DNA from: Carallia brachiata
Lineage: Eukaryota; Streptophyta; Magnoliopsida; Malpighiales; Rhizophoraceae
Direction of reading: 5' to 3'
Assembly: GCA_021464245.1 (NCBI GenBank)
Contig: JADCRB010000161.1
Coordinates: 62,001-126,000 of the forward strand
DNA length: 64,000 nucleotides
The position numbers and the translations under genes are program-made. A model generated the notes under the pieces. That model saw nothing but the letters and a program-made list of their open reading frames with translations. It was not told the origin of the DNA and made no database searches. Below, piece after piece: positions 49,311-63,040 of the stretch. Within the stretch, counting starts at the first letter, position 1. Each line of letters begins with the position of its first letter.

Positions 49311-49392
49311 CTGCAAACCAATTGTATACAACATCAGGGAAAGATAATTGAGGGAGAAATTTGAAATGGGAGAGAGAAAATAATATACTTAA

Positions 49393-49812
49393 GTGGTCCG
49401 TTTGAACTTTAGATAATGCAAGTGTCTTACTCAATAAATGACATTATGAACTAGGTACTTGTCTGTGTGCTCTGCTTTGAAGAAAATGAATTTTTAATTA
49501 TTTGTTAGAGTCTAAATTCATTCTTATAACTACTCTAATTATTTCTTATATCCACATAATATGACTCTGTTAGAATTTCTTGTTCTTGGATAATTTTTCA
49601 CATTCAATTATTTCTTTTTGCATGAAACAAACAATTATAAAAAAATGATTTGGATTCCGAATTAATCCAAACAGCTAATAAAGAAAATCGATTCTGATTC
49701 CATAATAAACCAAACATGTCATGAAATTATTCATTCTATTTTCTATTTCATTCGATTCCAATTCTAATTCTGATTCTAATTCCAATTGTAGACCAAGAAC
49801 CAAACGGCCCCC
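49393..49812. mobile_element. Probable MITE next to the CDPK exon
   Basis: The left edge GTGGTCCGTTTGAAC and the right edge (other strand) GGGGGCCGTTTGGTTC are inverted repeats. About 420 bp, AT-rich, without coding potential. The target duplication is unclear. Confidence 0.45.
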
Positions 49813-50395
49813 TTCAAGAAATATGGACACACAAAAAAATTCATGATTATCCTTTGGTCTGAACTTTTAGTTTTAAGTCTAGAATTCCATTTTAGTCCCT
49901 ACAATCCAAAAAATATATATGACATAATATGAATATACTAAAAATTTCACTTTGAATTTTCCATTTTTCTCCCATTTTCATTCATGGTAAAAGGTATTGA
50001 TTGACTTGGAGATAAATTAAAAACTAAAATTTTCAAATGTAAGTAAAAGTGACATTACAATGTTTCTTGTTTTTTTTTTTTTTTTGGTCAAATGTGACAT
50101 TCCAATGTAATTAGACTTCGATAAGGCATAAGCACATTGAAACGATTGGGCCTCCATTGTACGACAAGCCGAAAGACACGACTCGCCTGTTCTAACATAA
50201 GCTCATTGTGAATAGCCCGTAAGCTCCTGTTCAGACCGGGTAAGTGGTCCCCTCCCCCCTGGGCCCGAGTCCAGAATAACTGGCCTGCTCGGCTGCTCCA
50301 CTTTGAACCTTCCATCTCATACGGAACAACCTATCGGTAGGTCTCTTGTGCAATCAGCCGTCGCGGGGTCCACAAATGACTATCAGGATCTTCGT

Positions 50396-50881
50396 GAGAA
50401 TATATATTTATTTAATTTTAAATTTTTAAATTTTTTTATTTAAGTCTTAAATCGTTTTGATATTTTATTTTATTCTTAAACTTTTTAATTTTGCTCTAAA
50501 TCAGTTCTTTCGTTAGTCAAATCATTAAAAATTATTGTTGACTAACGGAAATTTAAAAAAAATATATATAATATTTTAATTCACTAGTTAATAGAAATAC
50601 GTTGTGTAATTTTAAAAAAAATAAAAAAATCTAAAATCTCAACTTACATGTTATTATTTGAGAGTAAAATACAAGTATTTAATAACAAAAAAAAATTAAA
50701 TAATATATTTTACCTTTTTAAAAAAATTTTCGTTAGTCAACAGAATTTTTAACAGTTTGACTAACGGAAGAACTGATTTAGAGCAAAATCAAAAGATTTA
50801 TAATTGAAATGGAATTTAAAAGGGTTTAAGACTTAAATAAAAAAAAATTTAAAGATTTAGGATTAAATAAATACATATCCC
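50396..50881. mobile_element. Long-TIR MITE related in layout to the Mutator-type copies
   Basis: About 486 bp. The left edge GAGAATATATATTTATTTAA and the right edge (other strand) GGGATATGTATTTATTTAA start inverted repeats that continue for over 100 bp, including TAAATCAGTTCTT / AAGAACTGATTTA and a GTTGACTAACGG core (inverted copy TTCGTTAGTCAAC). No clean target duplication was seen. Confidence 0.65.
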
Positions 50882-50941
50882 TTCATAGGTAAGGGTCTAA
50901 GACTCTAAGCTCTTGTAAAATCCTTTTTTGATAATGGATCA

Positions 50942-51390
50942 GTGTTAACAAAATTGGATTAGACTAATCAGTTCAATTAGTTGAATTGGTGACTAATTTT
51001 AGGTCTGGACCTAAAAATGGAGCGGTAATCGGATTGGTCAAAATTGATCAAAAATCGGTTAAAATTAGTAAAAAATCGGATCGGTTAGACCGGTTCAAAT
51101 TAGACAAAAAAAATTTAAAATTATAATTTGTCTCTAAATGTTATTTAAAATTACAATTTAAGCTATAATTTTAACTAAAAATTTTAATTTAGTTCTAAAT
51201 TTATTAAAACTTTCAATTTTATTCTTAAAACTAAAAAAATTAATATTTAATCATTATCTATAAATATTATTTTTTTAATTACTTTTTATAAATATATATA
51301 CCATTAAATATCAGTTCAACCGATTGAATTTTAACCTACTAATATTTTTGATTTAATTTTTAATTTAATGATCGGTTTGATTTTGACAAT
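50942..51390. mobile_element. hAT-type MITE, decayed member of the ACCGG family
   Basis: Its inner AT-rich part is colinear with that of the element at 18006-18508; for example TATCTATAAATATTATTTTT occurs in both, and both have TTCAACCGATTGAA near the right end. The CCGG motifs are largely mutated, suggesting an older insertion. The left edge is near GTTAACAAAATTGG and the right near CAATTTTGT. Confidence 0.65.
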
Positions 51391-54041
51391 TTTGTAATGA
51401 ATTTTTTTGTTTGTTTTCTGCGACACTTTCTTGCTAATCGATTAATTGATTGACTTGATTGTCGGATTACTACCGCGTAAGACTTGCAACCATAGTTGTT
51501 CCTTTTTTATTCTCTCTCCTCTGTTTCGCAAACAAAAAATTTCAAAACTTAGGCCTAGCATTCATCGTAGCTCCCCAACAGGCGAAATGTAAACTTACTT
51601 CATTTGAGGGAATATTTCTCACCTAAGAATTGAGGCAAATTTAGTATAGGAGAGAAAAATTAGTTAAAAATTCCGCCTAAGAATTGTTTGCTAATGTTTA
51701 CTCTTCAAAGCTAGAAAGACTTGGAAGTATATTGCCCAAGAGCTTGAATCCACGGGCGGTAGCTGGCGAGGTGGGTATGAAGAAACTGAAACAAGTCATC
51801 CTCTATACTTGGATTAAAAAAAAAAAAAAACAAACCTTTCCCAAGAAAAAAGTATTTATTTTGTAAATAACTCTTATAATTTTGCAGTTTTTTTTTCTGG
51901 TAAATACTTTTCGGGGTTTTTTTTAAATCTACCTAACTTCGACACTTATTGAACCTTAGCTACAGTTCATTAACTATTGAGTTATTTCTTAAACTCAAAA
52001 TTTCGAATTTAGATTTTAGTCGAAGCTATTAGAAAAAAAAGGACAATAATTAGTCGAAGCTATTAGAAAAAAAAGGACAATGCTAAGTAACTGTCAGTTT
52101 GGTAACTTCTGTAAATTCTTCACCAACAAATGAATTTTTTACCTTTTTTTGTCATTGTTATTATTAGGAAGAAAAAAAATTAAGACACAATATTATATAT
52201 TTTAATTTAACACTTTATATATTTTATTGTCAAAATTATATATTTTAAATTTTATATAATATATTTTATTTAATATATCGTATAAAAATAATTATTTAAA
52301 AATTACTTAATTTTATAGTCAAATAACTTTTTATTAAAAAAACATTATTGGATCCTTGCCTCGACAAAAGTCTAGGTGATTATGAAAACCTTGAGGTAAC
52401 AAACTCAGCGTGGTTTTTAACATAGTTCCGCTTCGTGGGGTCATGTCTGAGCGTGAACAGCAACGTAGTGAAAACGCCGAGTCTTAATAGCCTTTGGCTG
52501 CATTACTTTTGGCAATTGCGGCAAACCAATGGCCACCGTTTTGCAACTTGTTTTTTTTTTCTCAAGATGACGTTTTAATGCAGTGCATCATAGATTTGGA
52601 GGTATTGAGGCACCCAAGATGTGTGAACGACGTCTCCATGTCCGCACTTCTTTTTATAGTAAAAATATTCAGTATAAACACGATATATAAATTTAAAATT
52701 TATTAATATCGTAGTTAAATTTAAGAAAAATTTATTTTAAATATATTAATATTTTAATAATAAATTTTTTATTAAAAAATTAAATAAAAAAATTAATAAT
52801 AAAAAATTAATTTTTATTCAAAAATAATTATTATATTTATGAAATAATTTTTTAATTGTTCAAAACAAAAACCAAATTGTGTGAACGACGGAATTGACAT
52901 CAATAAATAGGGCGACTTTGATGGGACCAGTTTTGAATGGCAACGTTGACGTTAAGGCAAAGGCAAAAGAAAAAGAACATTGAGGGCCCTGCACGACCAG
53001 AAACTTTGATCAATGCCTCCACCCACCCATTTTGACTTTTGCTCCTTTTGGTTTTCCACTATTATCAGCTTCCAAGAGCCCTTTTGTACAAGCCAAGTAG
53101 CCAATTGAGCCAACTATTGCCACAACTCAAGCAGGGAACCAGCCAATAATTAAGAACAAGAAATTGATAACCCAAAAAACTCTCTTTCTCTATAGGAGTA
53201 GTCCCCACTCCCCACAGCCCGTCCTCACCTCGTTACTCTCGACCCAAAAAAAAAAAAAACTCACCTTGGTACTAAGCCCCAACAGAATTCGATCTCGAAA
53301 TTGTTACTCTTGAACACCTCAATCGGCTCAACTACACCTGTGGTTTTCCCAAAAAAAAAAAAAAACGCATGTGGTTGTTCCAAATGAGGAATTGCGATCA
53401 ACTTGGAATAAATGGCCGCCCAACAGGCAACTGCCAACCCCTTTGATATGGTCAACCTTCTCAAACACGACACGCTGGTCCACTTCTACGTTATTGTTTG
53501 ACCAAGTCCTTTTCTTTACTTTTTCTTCTTTGTCTTTTTTCTTTGCTGGCATTTCGACTTTAATCAGAGGACCCGAGGGAAGAAAAGTATTCATAGAGTC
53601 ATAGAGATAGGCATCCATCCAAAAAAACAACAAAAGAATCCAAAGACAAAAGCAAAGCATTTAATTAAACAAATGGAACAGATTGGAAAACCCACTTTGC
53701 TATCTTTGATGAAGTTTGGATCTGAATCCAATACCAAATCCACCATCTTCCCTTTCTTTTGCATTTTTCCAAATTAATTAACAACAAATGGGCTTCACAG
53801 TGGTTCAACAAAAGAACAAAAGAAGATAAAAACAAAAAAAAACAAAAAGCTTGAGCGAATTAGGGTATTTTTACAAGGAAACGAACCAACCCCACTAATC
53901 ATCTCCTTCGAGATTAACAAAAAAGTGGATTAGTTTCTTCAGTGCACAGCTCAAGCCAAGCTACTTTTAATTTAGCCACCACCACCACTGCTAAAAGTCT
54001 AGTAGACCTGCCCTATTATCAAAATCATGATTGGCAATGAT
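51391..54041. other. Intergenic region downstream of the WRKY gene
   Basis: AT-rich DNA without recognised genes. A unit of about 32 bp (TAGTCGAAGCTATTAGAAAA...) is duplicated in tandem at about 52017-52082. A less AT-rich stretch at 52900-53670 has open frames on both strands but no known domain. About 53700-54041 is probably the WRKY 3' untranslated region. Confidence 0.45.
52017..52082. repeat. Tandem duplication of about 32 bp
   Basis: TAGTCGAAGCTATTAG followed by an A-run and GGACAAT occurs twice in direct succession. Confidence 0.85.
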
Positions 54042-55386
<1,345 letters not shown>

Positions 55387-55532
55387 GATTATAACTTCAA
55401 AAAAAAAAAAAAACACAAAGACCAGGGGAGCTACAGAGATAAAAGCAGAGAAGATGAGAAGTGTGTGAAAGGAAAATGAAGCGAGGTTGGCTGTTGATAA
55501 AGGGCTGGAGGGGGCCAGGGACTCTGCTGTCT

Positions 55533-55601
55533 GGTCAAAATGATGGCATCGGCTATTGGTTGAATCGGCCACTTGCATGTCACACTAGCATTTCCCGTCA
55601 A
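55533..55601 (-). promoter_or_regulatory. Possible W-box elements upstream of the WRKY gene
   Basis: On the gene's strand TTGACC lies at 55533-55538 and TTGACG at 55597-55601 (plus one base), about 150-215 bp upstream of the ATG. TTGAC(C/T) is the WRKY binding core, so auto- or cross-regulation by WRKY factors is plausible. The motifs are short and may be chance matches. Confidence 0.35.
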
Positions 55602-56378
55602 AGTGCAGGTACGAAAAAGGTTCGACCTAACAAATTATCCTAATGTTGCTAAAAAAAAAAAAATTTATTCTAATTTTTGTTTACTATAAAAAAAAATATC
55701 ATAAATTTTATTTAAAATAATAAATATAATATTAATTTTAAAAAATATTAAATTTAATATTAAATTTACTTAAAATAATAAATCTATTATATTGTGAAAT
55801 TTTTAAATAAAATTTATTTATTTTGATGATGTAGAATTAATTTATATGATTATTATGTCATTGAAATATACATATTTCTATAAATCTGTTATTGGAATTG
55901 ATAGATTCTATTAATATAAAATTATTATGTATTAGATTTATTATTTTAAATAAATTAGTACTAAATTTATTATTTTAAATAAAATTAGTAATATTTTGGT
56001 ATATTAATCTTGTTTTTTGAATTAGAAAAGATTTTAACAAACACATAATCTTTTTTTTTTTTGGTCAATAACAAACACATAATCGTATGCATCGAAAATG
56101 TTACACAAAATAAAAATTAATATATAAATTTTACAATTTTATTTTATTTTAACAATTGTTATTATCATACTTTCATTAGTATATATTCCCATTTTTATGT
56201 CCTAAAAGCTTGATCTATATTTTTTCATGAAAATTTCATATAATCGCAAGTAAATTGAGGCAAATAGATGGTTCAAAAATAAATTAACGCAAATAGATGC
56301 AGATTTACATATAATACTATTGTAATAAATTTGTCAATTGTATATTCTTAATTTTCATATATAAATATAAGATAGAAT

Positions 56379-56411
<33 letters not shown>

Positions 56412-57964
56412 GTGAATAGAATATGACCGGTAAAATTTTTACGTTGGTTAGTATAACAAAGCCCTTTTCCTTGCGGGTATTAAGTCTCAAGTCTCTGGTT
56501 ACTGTGAAAGTAAGAAATGCAGCCGTCCAATGGCAATGTATTTTTTTTTAATTTTGTTACGTACAGTTATTTTTTATTTTTTTTATATATTAATTAAAAA
56601 TTAATATATTAATATTTTTTAATAATATTTTTATAATATTTTTGATATTTAATTTTTTGATAGTTAATTAATATTTATCACATAAATGATAATTATAAAA
56701 AAAAAGTATTTGTTGCTGATAAATTTTTTTTTTTTTATTTTTAGTTTTTTTTTTTGACTTAGTTTTTGGTTTGTTTGGTTTCTTTATAAGTCGGCGAAGC
56801 ACATAGTGATATTAGGAATATTGACTGTCTCTGGTGTATGGGGTCCATTAAGGCTAAGTTTCTTCATCCGGTCAAAGGAGCATCTTTTTATCCGGGACTA
56901 ATATGGGAATGGGAGAAGACATTTGCCAAGCGGCCGTTGCCTTTTGCAAGTTGCTGGCATGATAAAGTTGACTTTGTTAGATTCGTTTAAGAGAAAAAAT
57001 AAATAGAGTTAACTACATAATTTAATTTTAAATAATAATAAATTAATTATATAATTTATTTAATTATATTTAATAATATATTTATCTTTTATTTTAATTA
57101 TATAATAATTCGTATTATTTTATTGTTACGTTATTTTTATTTAATATTTCTTAAATAAATATTCAAATAACATTTAGATTTGTTAAATATTAATTGATAT
57201 GATTTGTAAAGATGGATGCTTGCTTATTTGGGGTATATATTAATTCATCTCTTTCAAATTAATCGAATCCCAATTATATATGACAAAAGTTGCCAGTATT
57301 TCTTATCGTTTCTTCCTAACAAATTAACTTAATTCAAATTTTTTAAAGCGCGTTTATCCTATTTTAAATTAAGGGCTTCTTAGTGTATAGACAATTCTTT
57401 GGCCAAATTATGTTCACAAGCCAAAATTCTTCTTTTTCTTATATATATATATATATATAAAAGAAAACAAATTGGATAAAGCACATTGCTCAGAAAAAAA
57501 GAAAAAGAAGAGGAGAGGTGTTTGCCAATATGCGCGAGGGCAATGATGTATTTATGTGGAATAACTTCAATGAGCTTGACAAAATATACATGTTTAAGGA
57601 AATATATAGGAGGTATGTAATTATAATACAATATTTAATAGTTTATATTTTTTTATTTTTTAAATTTAATATATTTTTTATAATTTAATAATATAAATTA
57701 CTGTATATCTACTGTAGTATCACTCTCTCATCTATGCGTTTATCATTTACCTTTTTCGAACTTCAATTGATTGTTTCCCCTTTTTTTAGGGTTAAGTGTT
57801 TGTTTCCTTTCTTACCAAAAATGACGGGAGAAAATGGGAAGAGAATACAAACTTGAACACTATGTGTTCAATTGATGAAATTCTTTTTAGAAAATCGTAG
57901 GCTAGTATGTGCAAGGACGACAAAGGCCGTCACTTCTTTATTATTATCATTATTTTTTACTGAG

Positions 57965-58805
57965 ATAAAAGTTAATTTTATCTAAAATTTAAGATTATTT
58001 ATTGATTTTTATTATAATTTTTTTAAATTAGTACAAAAAGTTTTATCTGTCACACAATTATACCCGACTGTTAATTTTTTTGTCAATTATGCTAACATGA
58101 CAACTGACGGAGTGTCACGTCAGTATAGTGATAATGTTGCATTTGCCACATCATCTCAAGTTGATGATGTAATATTTTTTATTTTTCAAAAAATTGAAAA
58201 AAATTTCAAAATATATTAATATTTAATAAAAAATGAATCCAAGTTAATTTTTTTAAAAAAATTACTCAATTTAATAAAAAATTTAAAATAAAAATAAATG
58301 TCATCAGAATGGTTTTATATTTGAAAGATTTTGATTTTATTACATAAAATTAATTTTAAAAAATTTTAATTTAAAGGTTTCGATTTTATTTCATAAAATT
58401 GATTTTAAATTGAATTCTTTTTTTAACTTTTCATTAAATTAAAATTTTTATTAGGAGAATAAATTGAATTTATTTTTAATTAAATATCAACATATTTTAA
58501 ATTTTTTTAAACATAAAAAATATTATGTCATTAATCGAAATGACGTGGCACATGTCACGTCATCACTGTGCTGACGTGACAGAGACCACTTCATCAGTTT
58601 TGCTGATGTGGCATTTGCCACGTCATCAACTTCACTGATATGACGCTTCTGTCAGTTGTCACGTCGGCATAATTGACAAAAAAATTAACAGTTAGGTATA
58701 ATTGTGCGTCAGAGAAAATTTTTTGTACCGATTTTTACAAAAAAAAATGTTATGAATAAAAATCAATAAACAACTTTAAATTTTTAGTAAAATTGACTTT
58801 ATACT
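57965..58805. mobile_element. Palindromic MITE with roughly 200-bp inverted repeats and many ACGT motifs
   Basis: About 840 bp. The left arm contains ACAATTATACCCGACTGTTA and TTTTTTTGTCAATTATGC; the right arm carries the inverted counterparts (GCATAATTGACAAAAAAA, TAACAGTTAGGTATAATTGT). Arms match for about 200 bp. The inner parts carry repeated TGACGTGGCA / CACGTCA motifs (about 58108-58125 and 58530-58670). No protein is encoded, and the ends lack an obvious target duplication. Confidence 0.75.
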
Positions 58806-60483
58806 TTTTTTTTTTTTTTTTGACACATGCCGTCACTTCTCTAAGCATTGTTGGAATCGATTTCTTAATAGAATCCATTTGAAATAAGCTGAATTTCGGT
58901 ATAAAACTTAATTGACTGATTGAGTAGTTAGATATTATGTTTGGATTGTGTCTTGATATAATCCATTTTTTTTACAAAAAAATTACCGGGGATAAACTTA
59001 AATTTTTGTATGAAAAAACTATACGCAATTGTTTCTTTTTTTTTTTTCATTTGAAAGCCATTTCGACTGTAAATTATACAATAAAAATAATTCTTCTCAT
59101 TTTTATAAATTCATACCCCCTTTCTAGTATTATGATTTCTAAAATAAAAGTTTTAAGTTTTAATTATTAAAGTATTTTATAAGGAATAACGCAATTTATT
59201 TGTATATAATGAAATATCACAATCAAATTTTAAAAATTCCTTTGTAATTTTTTTTTGGGCAAAAAATGTTTAAAGGTTGATGGGTATCTATATTTGAAGG
59301 TTAGAAAACGTTTACGGACCATTGAAAATTCATAATAAAATTTACATGTTATTTATCTATAAAATTTTTTAACTCAATAAAATTAAAATTCAAGATAGAA
59401 TCTACTAAAATTAAAACTTTAAATCACTGAGCTCACTTCTATAAAATCTGTTGTAGAATTTATGTGATTGTAAGTACAACTGCCCATACCATTGAGGAAA
59501 CTTCCGCGACATTCCTGTTTGGCCCCCATATTCATTTAGATGTAGTGAAAAGAGTTCCCATACATTTAAAATCAAAATAAAATAGTCTAAACATGCACAT
59601 TGTCTAATATGATGCAGAGACAATCAAGCCTAACTAGTGCACACAGAGACAGCCAACTGACTAGGCGAATTGCAGTGTCTTTTTTACAACCTTACGAATG
59701 GGAGATGAAGAAACCTTCATGGGTCGGAAAATCGTCTGTTTGGCAAAAATAATAGAATAAAAATGGATGGGCCTATACAAATTACAAAGCAAGAAAGAGG
59801 AATGAAAAATGAAACAAACGACAAACATGCCAGACTACAAAGTATTAGCTATTTTTGTGTTTCGACGTGATTTTGTTTGCATTATAAAATTATAAATTTA
59901 AATTTTTGTAAAAGAGTATAGTATAGTTAAGTGTATTCTAATTTTACAGAGTTGTAATATAACTTAATAATATTATTAGTACTTTATAGTTTGACTTTTT
60001 ATAAATTTTGAGTGCGTTTGGCACATAGACTGGTCAGTGCGGTATAAGATAGTATAGATTAATATATTATAGGGATATACTAGATTACTAGCTTATATTA
60101 TATTTGGATGTTATCAAATAGTATAAAATAATTATCCTATTTAATGTTTGGATGATATTAGATAGAATAGTATAGTATATCAAAATTACTTTTTTACTTT
60201 TACAAATAATTGATTTACATTTACTATTAATTTTAATCTTTTTATTAAAATTAATTAAAATTAAGTAATGAAATTAATATTTATTTCACATGTTATTATA
60301 CATTATACTGTTTATAATTTTTTAATTTTGTATAAAAAAATATTTTTTAAAATTAAGTATTAATTTTATTTATACAAATAAGTTTTAAAATATAAAAAAA
60401 AGATTAATATTTTTTTTAATTTTTTGAGGAAAAATTAAATAAATTTTAAGAGATAAATTTTCAAATTTATATGAAAAAAAAGA

Positions 60484-60775
60484 AAGAATGAGCACGAGAG
60501 AGAGAGAGTGAGGAGAGAGAAAGGAAGGGAGGAAGGAAGAGAGAGAGAGGAGAGAGAAAGGAAGGGAGGATGGAGGAGGGAGGGGAGAGAAAAGGAAGAG
60601 AGAGAGAGAAGAGGGAGGAGAGAGAAAGGGAAGAGAGAGAGACAAGGGAGAGAGAGACGAGGAGTGAGAGAGAGGAGGGAGGAGAGAGAAAGGACAGAGG
60701 GAGGAGAGAGAAAGGAAAGAGAGAGAAGAGGAGTGAGAGAGAGAGAGAAGAGAAGAGAGACAATATGAGTGAGAA
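60484..60775. repeat. Purine-only GA/GGA minisatellite
   Basis: Nearly 290 bp of G and A on the + strand, made of GAGAGA, GGAGGGA and GAAAGGAA units. Open frames here translate to low-complexity R/E/G or S/L/F repeats and are not genes. Confidence 0.95.
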
Positions 60776-61450
60776 ATGAATTTTTTAAATTTTATGTTAA
60801 TTTTTAAAAAATATTTAAAATTTATTTTAATTAAGAAGATATTTTAGTAAATATATAATTTATTAACACTAGTCCATAATATATGATAAACTAGCCCATA
60901 GGAGTTAGAGGGATATTACTATCCCATATTCATGGGATAATAAGTCCACACTAGTCTATCCCATACCTATCTTATTAACCAACCAAACATAAGTTAAGAT
61001 GGAATAGTTGACCACTAACTTATCTTATTCTATCCGAGAGACGAGGGATCCGAGAGACGAGGGAGGAGAGAGACGAGGAGTGAGAGAGAGGAGGGAGGAG
61101 AGAGAAAGATAGAGGGAGGGAGAGAAAGGAAAGAGAGAGAAGAGGAGTGAGAGAGAGAGAGAAGGGAAGAGAGAGAATATAAGAGAGAAATGAATTTTTT
61201 AAATTTTATGTTAATTTTTTAAAAAATATTTAAAATTTATTTTAATTAAAAGATATTTTAGTAAATATATAATTTATTAACACTAGTCCATAATATATGA
61301 TAGACTAGCCCATAGGAGTTAAGGGATATTACTATTTCATATTCATAGGATAATAAATCCACACTAGTCTATCATATACCTATCTTATTAACCAACTAAA
61401 TATAAGTTAAAATGAAATAGTTAGCACTAACATATCCTATTATATCCTAT
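60620..61450. repeat. Direct duplication of a unit of about 414 bp containing the purine array
   Basis: A purine array followed by about 260 bp of AT-rich sequence starting ATGAATTTTTTAAATTTTAT occurs twice: the AT part starts at 60776 and 61190, a period of 414 bp. Both copies contain AACACTAGTCCATAATATAT and CCCATAGGAGTTA. The second copy has more point changes and a shorter purine part (about 61037-61187). Confidence 0.9.
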
Positions 61451-62343
61451 TCAATAAAATAAATGCACCCTTAGTATATAAATCTAATTTACTATACAGT
61501 TTGATCAATAAAAATTAACTTAGACTGTATGTTGCTTTTTTTTTAAAATAAAAAAGTATATATTAAGGGACATAAGTGCCCATTGACAAACAACACCCCA
61601 TGACAAAAAGTATGATCAATAGTGTTATTGTCACTATGACTTCGGTCAATCCAAATGGCGTCCTACTTTTCCACGGACACGACAAACAACACCCCTTCAC
61701 CTATCGGTGCGCGACAGCTGTTGTCATTTTGGGGCAACATAGGCCTTCCGCACATGGCTTAATCACACTTCAAAACCCAAAAGGAATGATGTTTGTTTTC
61801 GGAAATATTTTATGAGTATATATAAGTGATAATGTGATTAATAAGTTATAATTTAATTTATTAGGTTACAAAAAATATATTAAATTTAAAAAATTATAAT
61901 ATAGATAAATAGTTAAATATTATTAAATAAATGCTGCATTTTTTACGTGTTTTACTAACCATATTTGTATAGTCAAATTCTTTTTTCTACACAAATTAAA
62001 TTTAAATATTATTATAATAATTATACAGTTCGTCTAACAGTATTTAATAAGTTATTATTTAAAAAAATTTAATCATCTAGCAGTATATAACACTTTGATT
62101 TTATTTTGATCACACTTATCGAATCTACCAATTTTTTTCTATTGTTTAGTTTTTATTACGTACCTTAATCGTAAGGAGCACTAAAATATCTATGTAATTT
62201 ATCTAATAAAATCTAACAACTTACTCTTTTTTTTTAAAATTTAATTATTTAATAATTTATATAATTTAATTATATTTTTATTATACTTAAAAAATTCCAT
62301 CAAATTTATTTGTTGAGAAGCAAGTACATCACATAATCGATTA

Positions 62344-63040
62344 AGGGTATGTTCGGTTTACCTGTTTAATATTGTTGTTGCTAGTTGCTGCTACTTATTG
62401 TTGATTGCTAATTGCTGATTGTTGTTGCCTGTTGCTGATTACTAAAAAAATTAATATTGTTTGGTTAATTTTGTATTTACTGTTGCTGTTAAATAACTAA
62501 ATGACTGATTTGGATATTTAATTTATATTAATATATTATATTAACAAAATTATCTTTATATTCTATAATTTTTATTTTTAGAATAAATATTTTATAAATA
62601 ATATTAAGAATTTTCTCACTTAATTTCTATTTTTTCAAACAAATATTAATGTTTACTAGATAATAAAAAATATAATGTTTGAAATATGTTTTTAAATATT
62701 AATATTAATGAAAATTTGAAGTAAAAAAATATTTACGAATTATTAAAAAAGAAATGTGTTACGTTTATATAAATATTGATGAAATTTAATAATTACTAAC
62801 AAATCATATTCAAGCATTAAGTAAAAAAATTATGAATTTATATAAATATTATTTGAGGTTATTTTAGTCTATATGAATTATTATTAATATTAAAAACTGA
62901 AAAACAATTCAAAAAGTAATAAAAAGTAACTTTAAATTACTTTTCAGTCAATTGCTCAAAGAAATTAATCAAATATTTATCTCCCTACTTTTGAAAATAA
63001 CATATAAATGTACCTCTTTAAAAGTTAACCCAAACACTCC
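62344..63040. mobile_element. Probable MITE
   Basis: The left edge AGGGTATGTTCGGTTTAC and the right edge (other strand) GGAGTGTTTGGGTTAAC are short inverted repeats of the kind ending many plant hAT/Harbinger MITEs. Just inside the left edge is a run of TTGCTGATTGTTG-like units. No target duplication was identified. Confidence 0.4.

Noticed and set aside
53261..53660. 110-codon reverse frame downstream of the WRKY gene
   Set aside because: Hydrophobic and Phe-rich segments come from poly-A/T runs; no domain recognised and the opposite strand is equally open.
60385..60779. Open frames of 60-98 codons on both strands
   Set aside because: They are translations of the purine-only array and have no protein-like composition.
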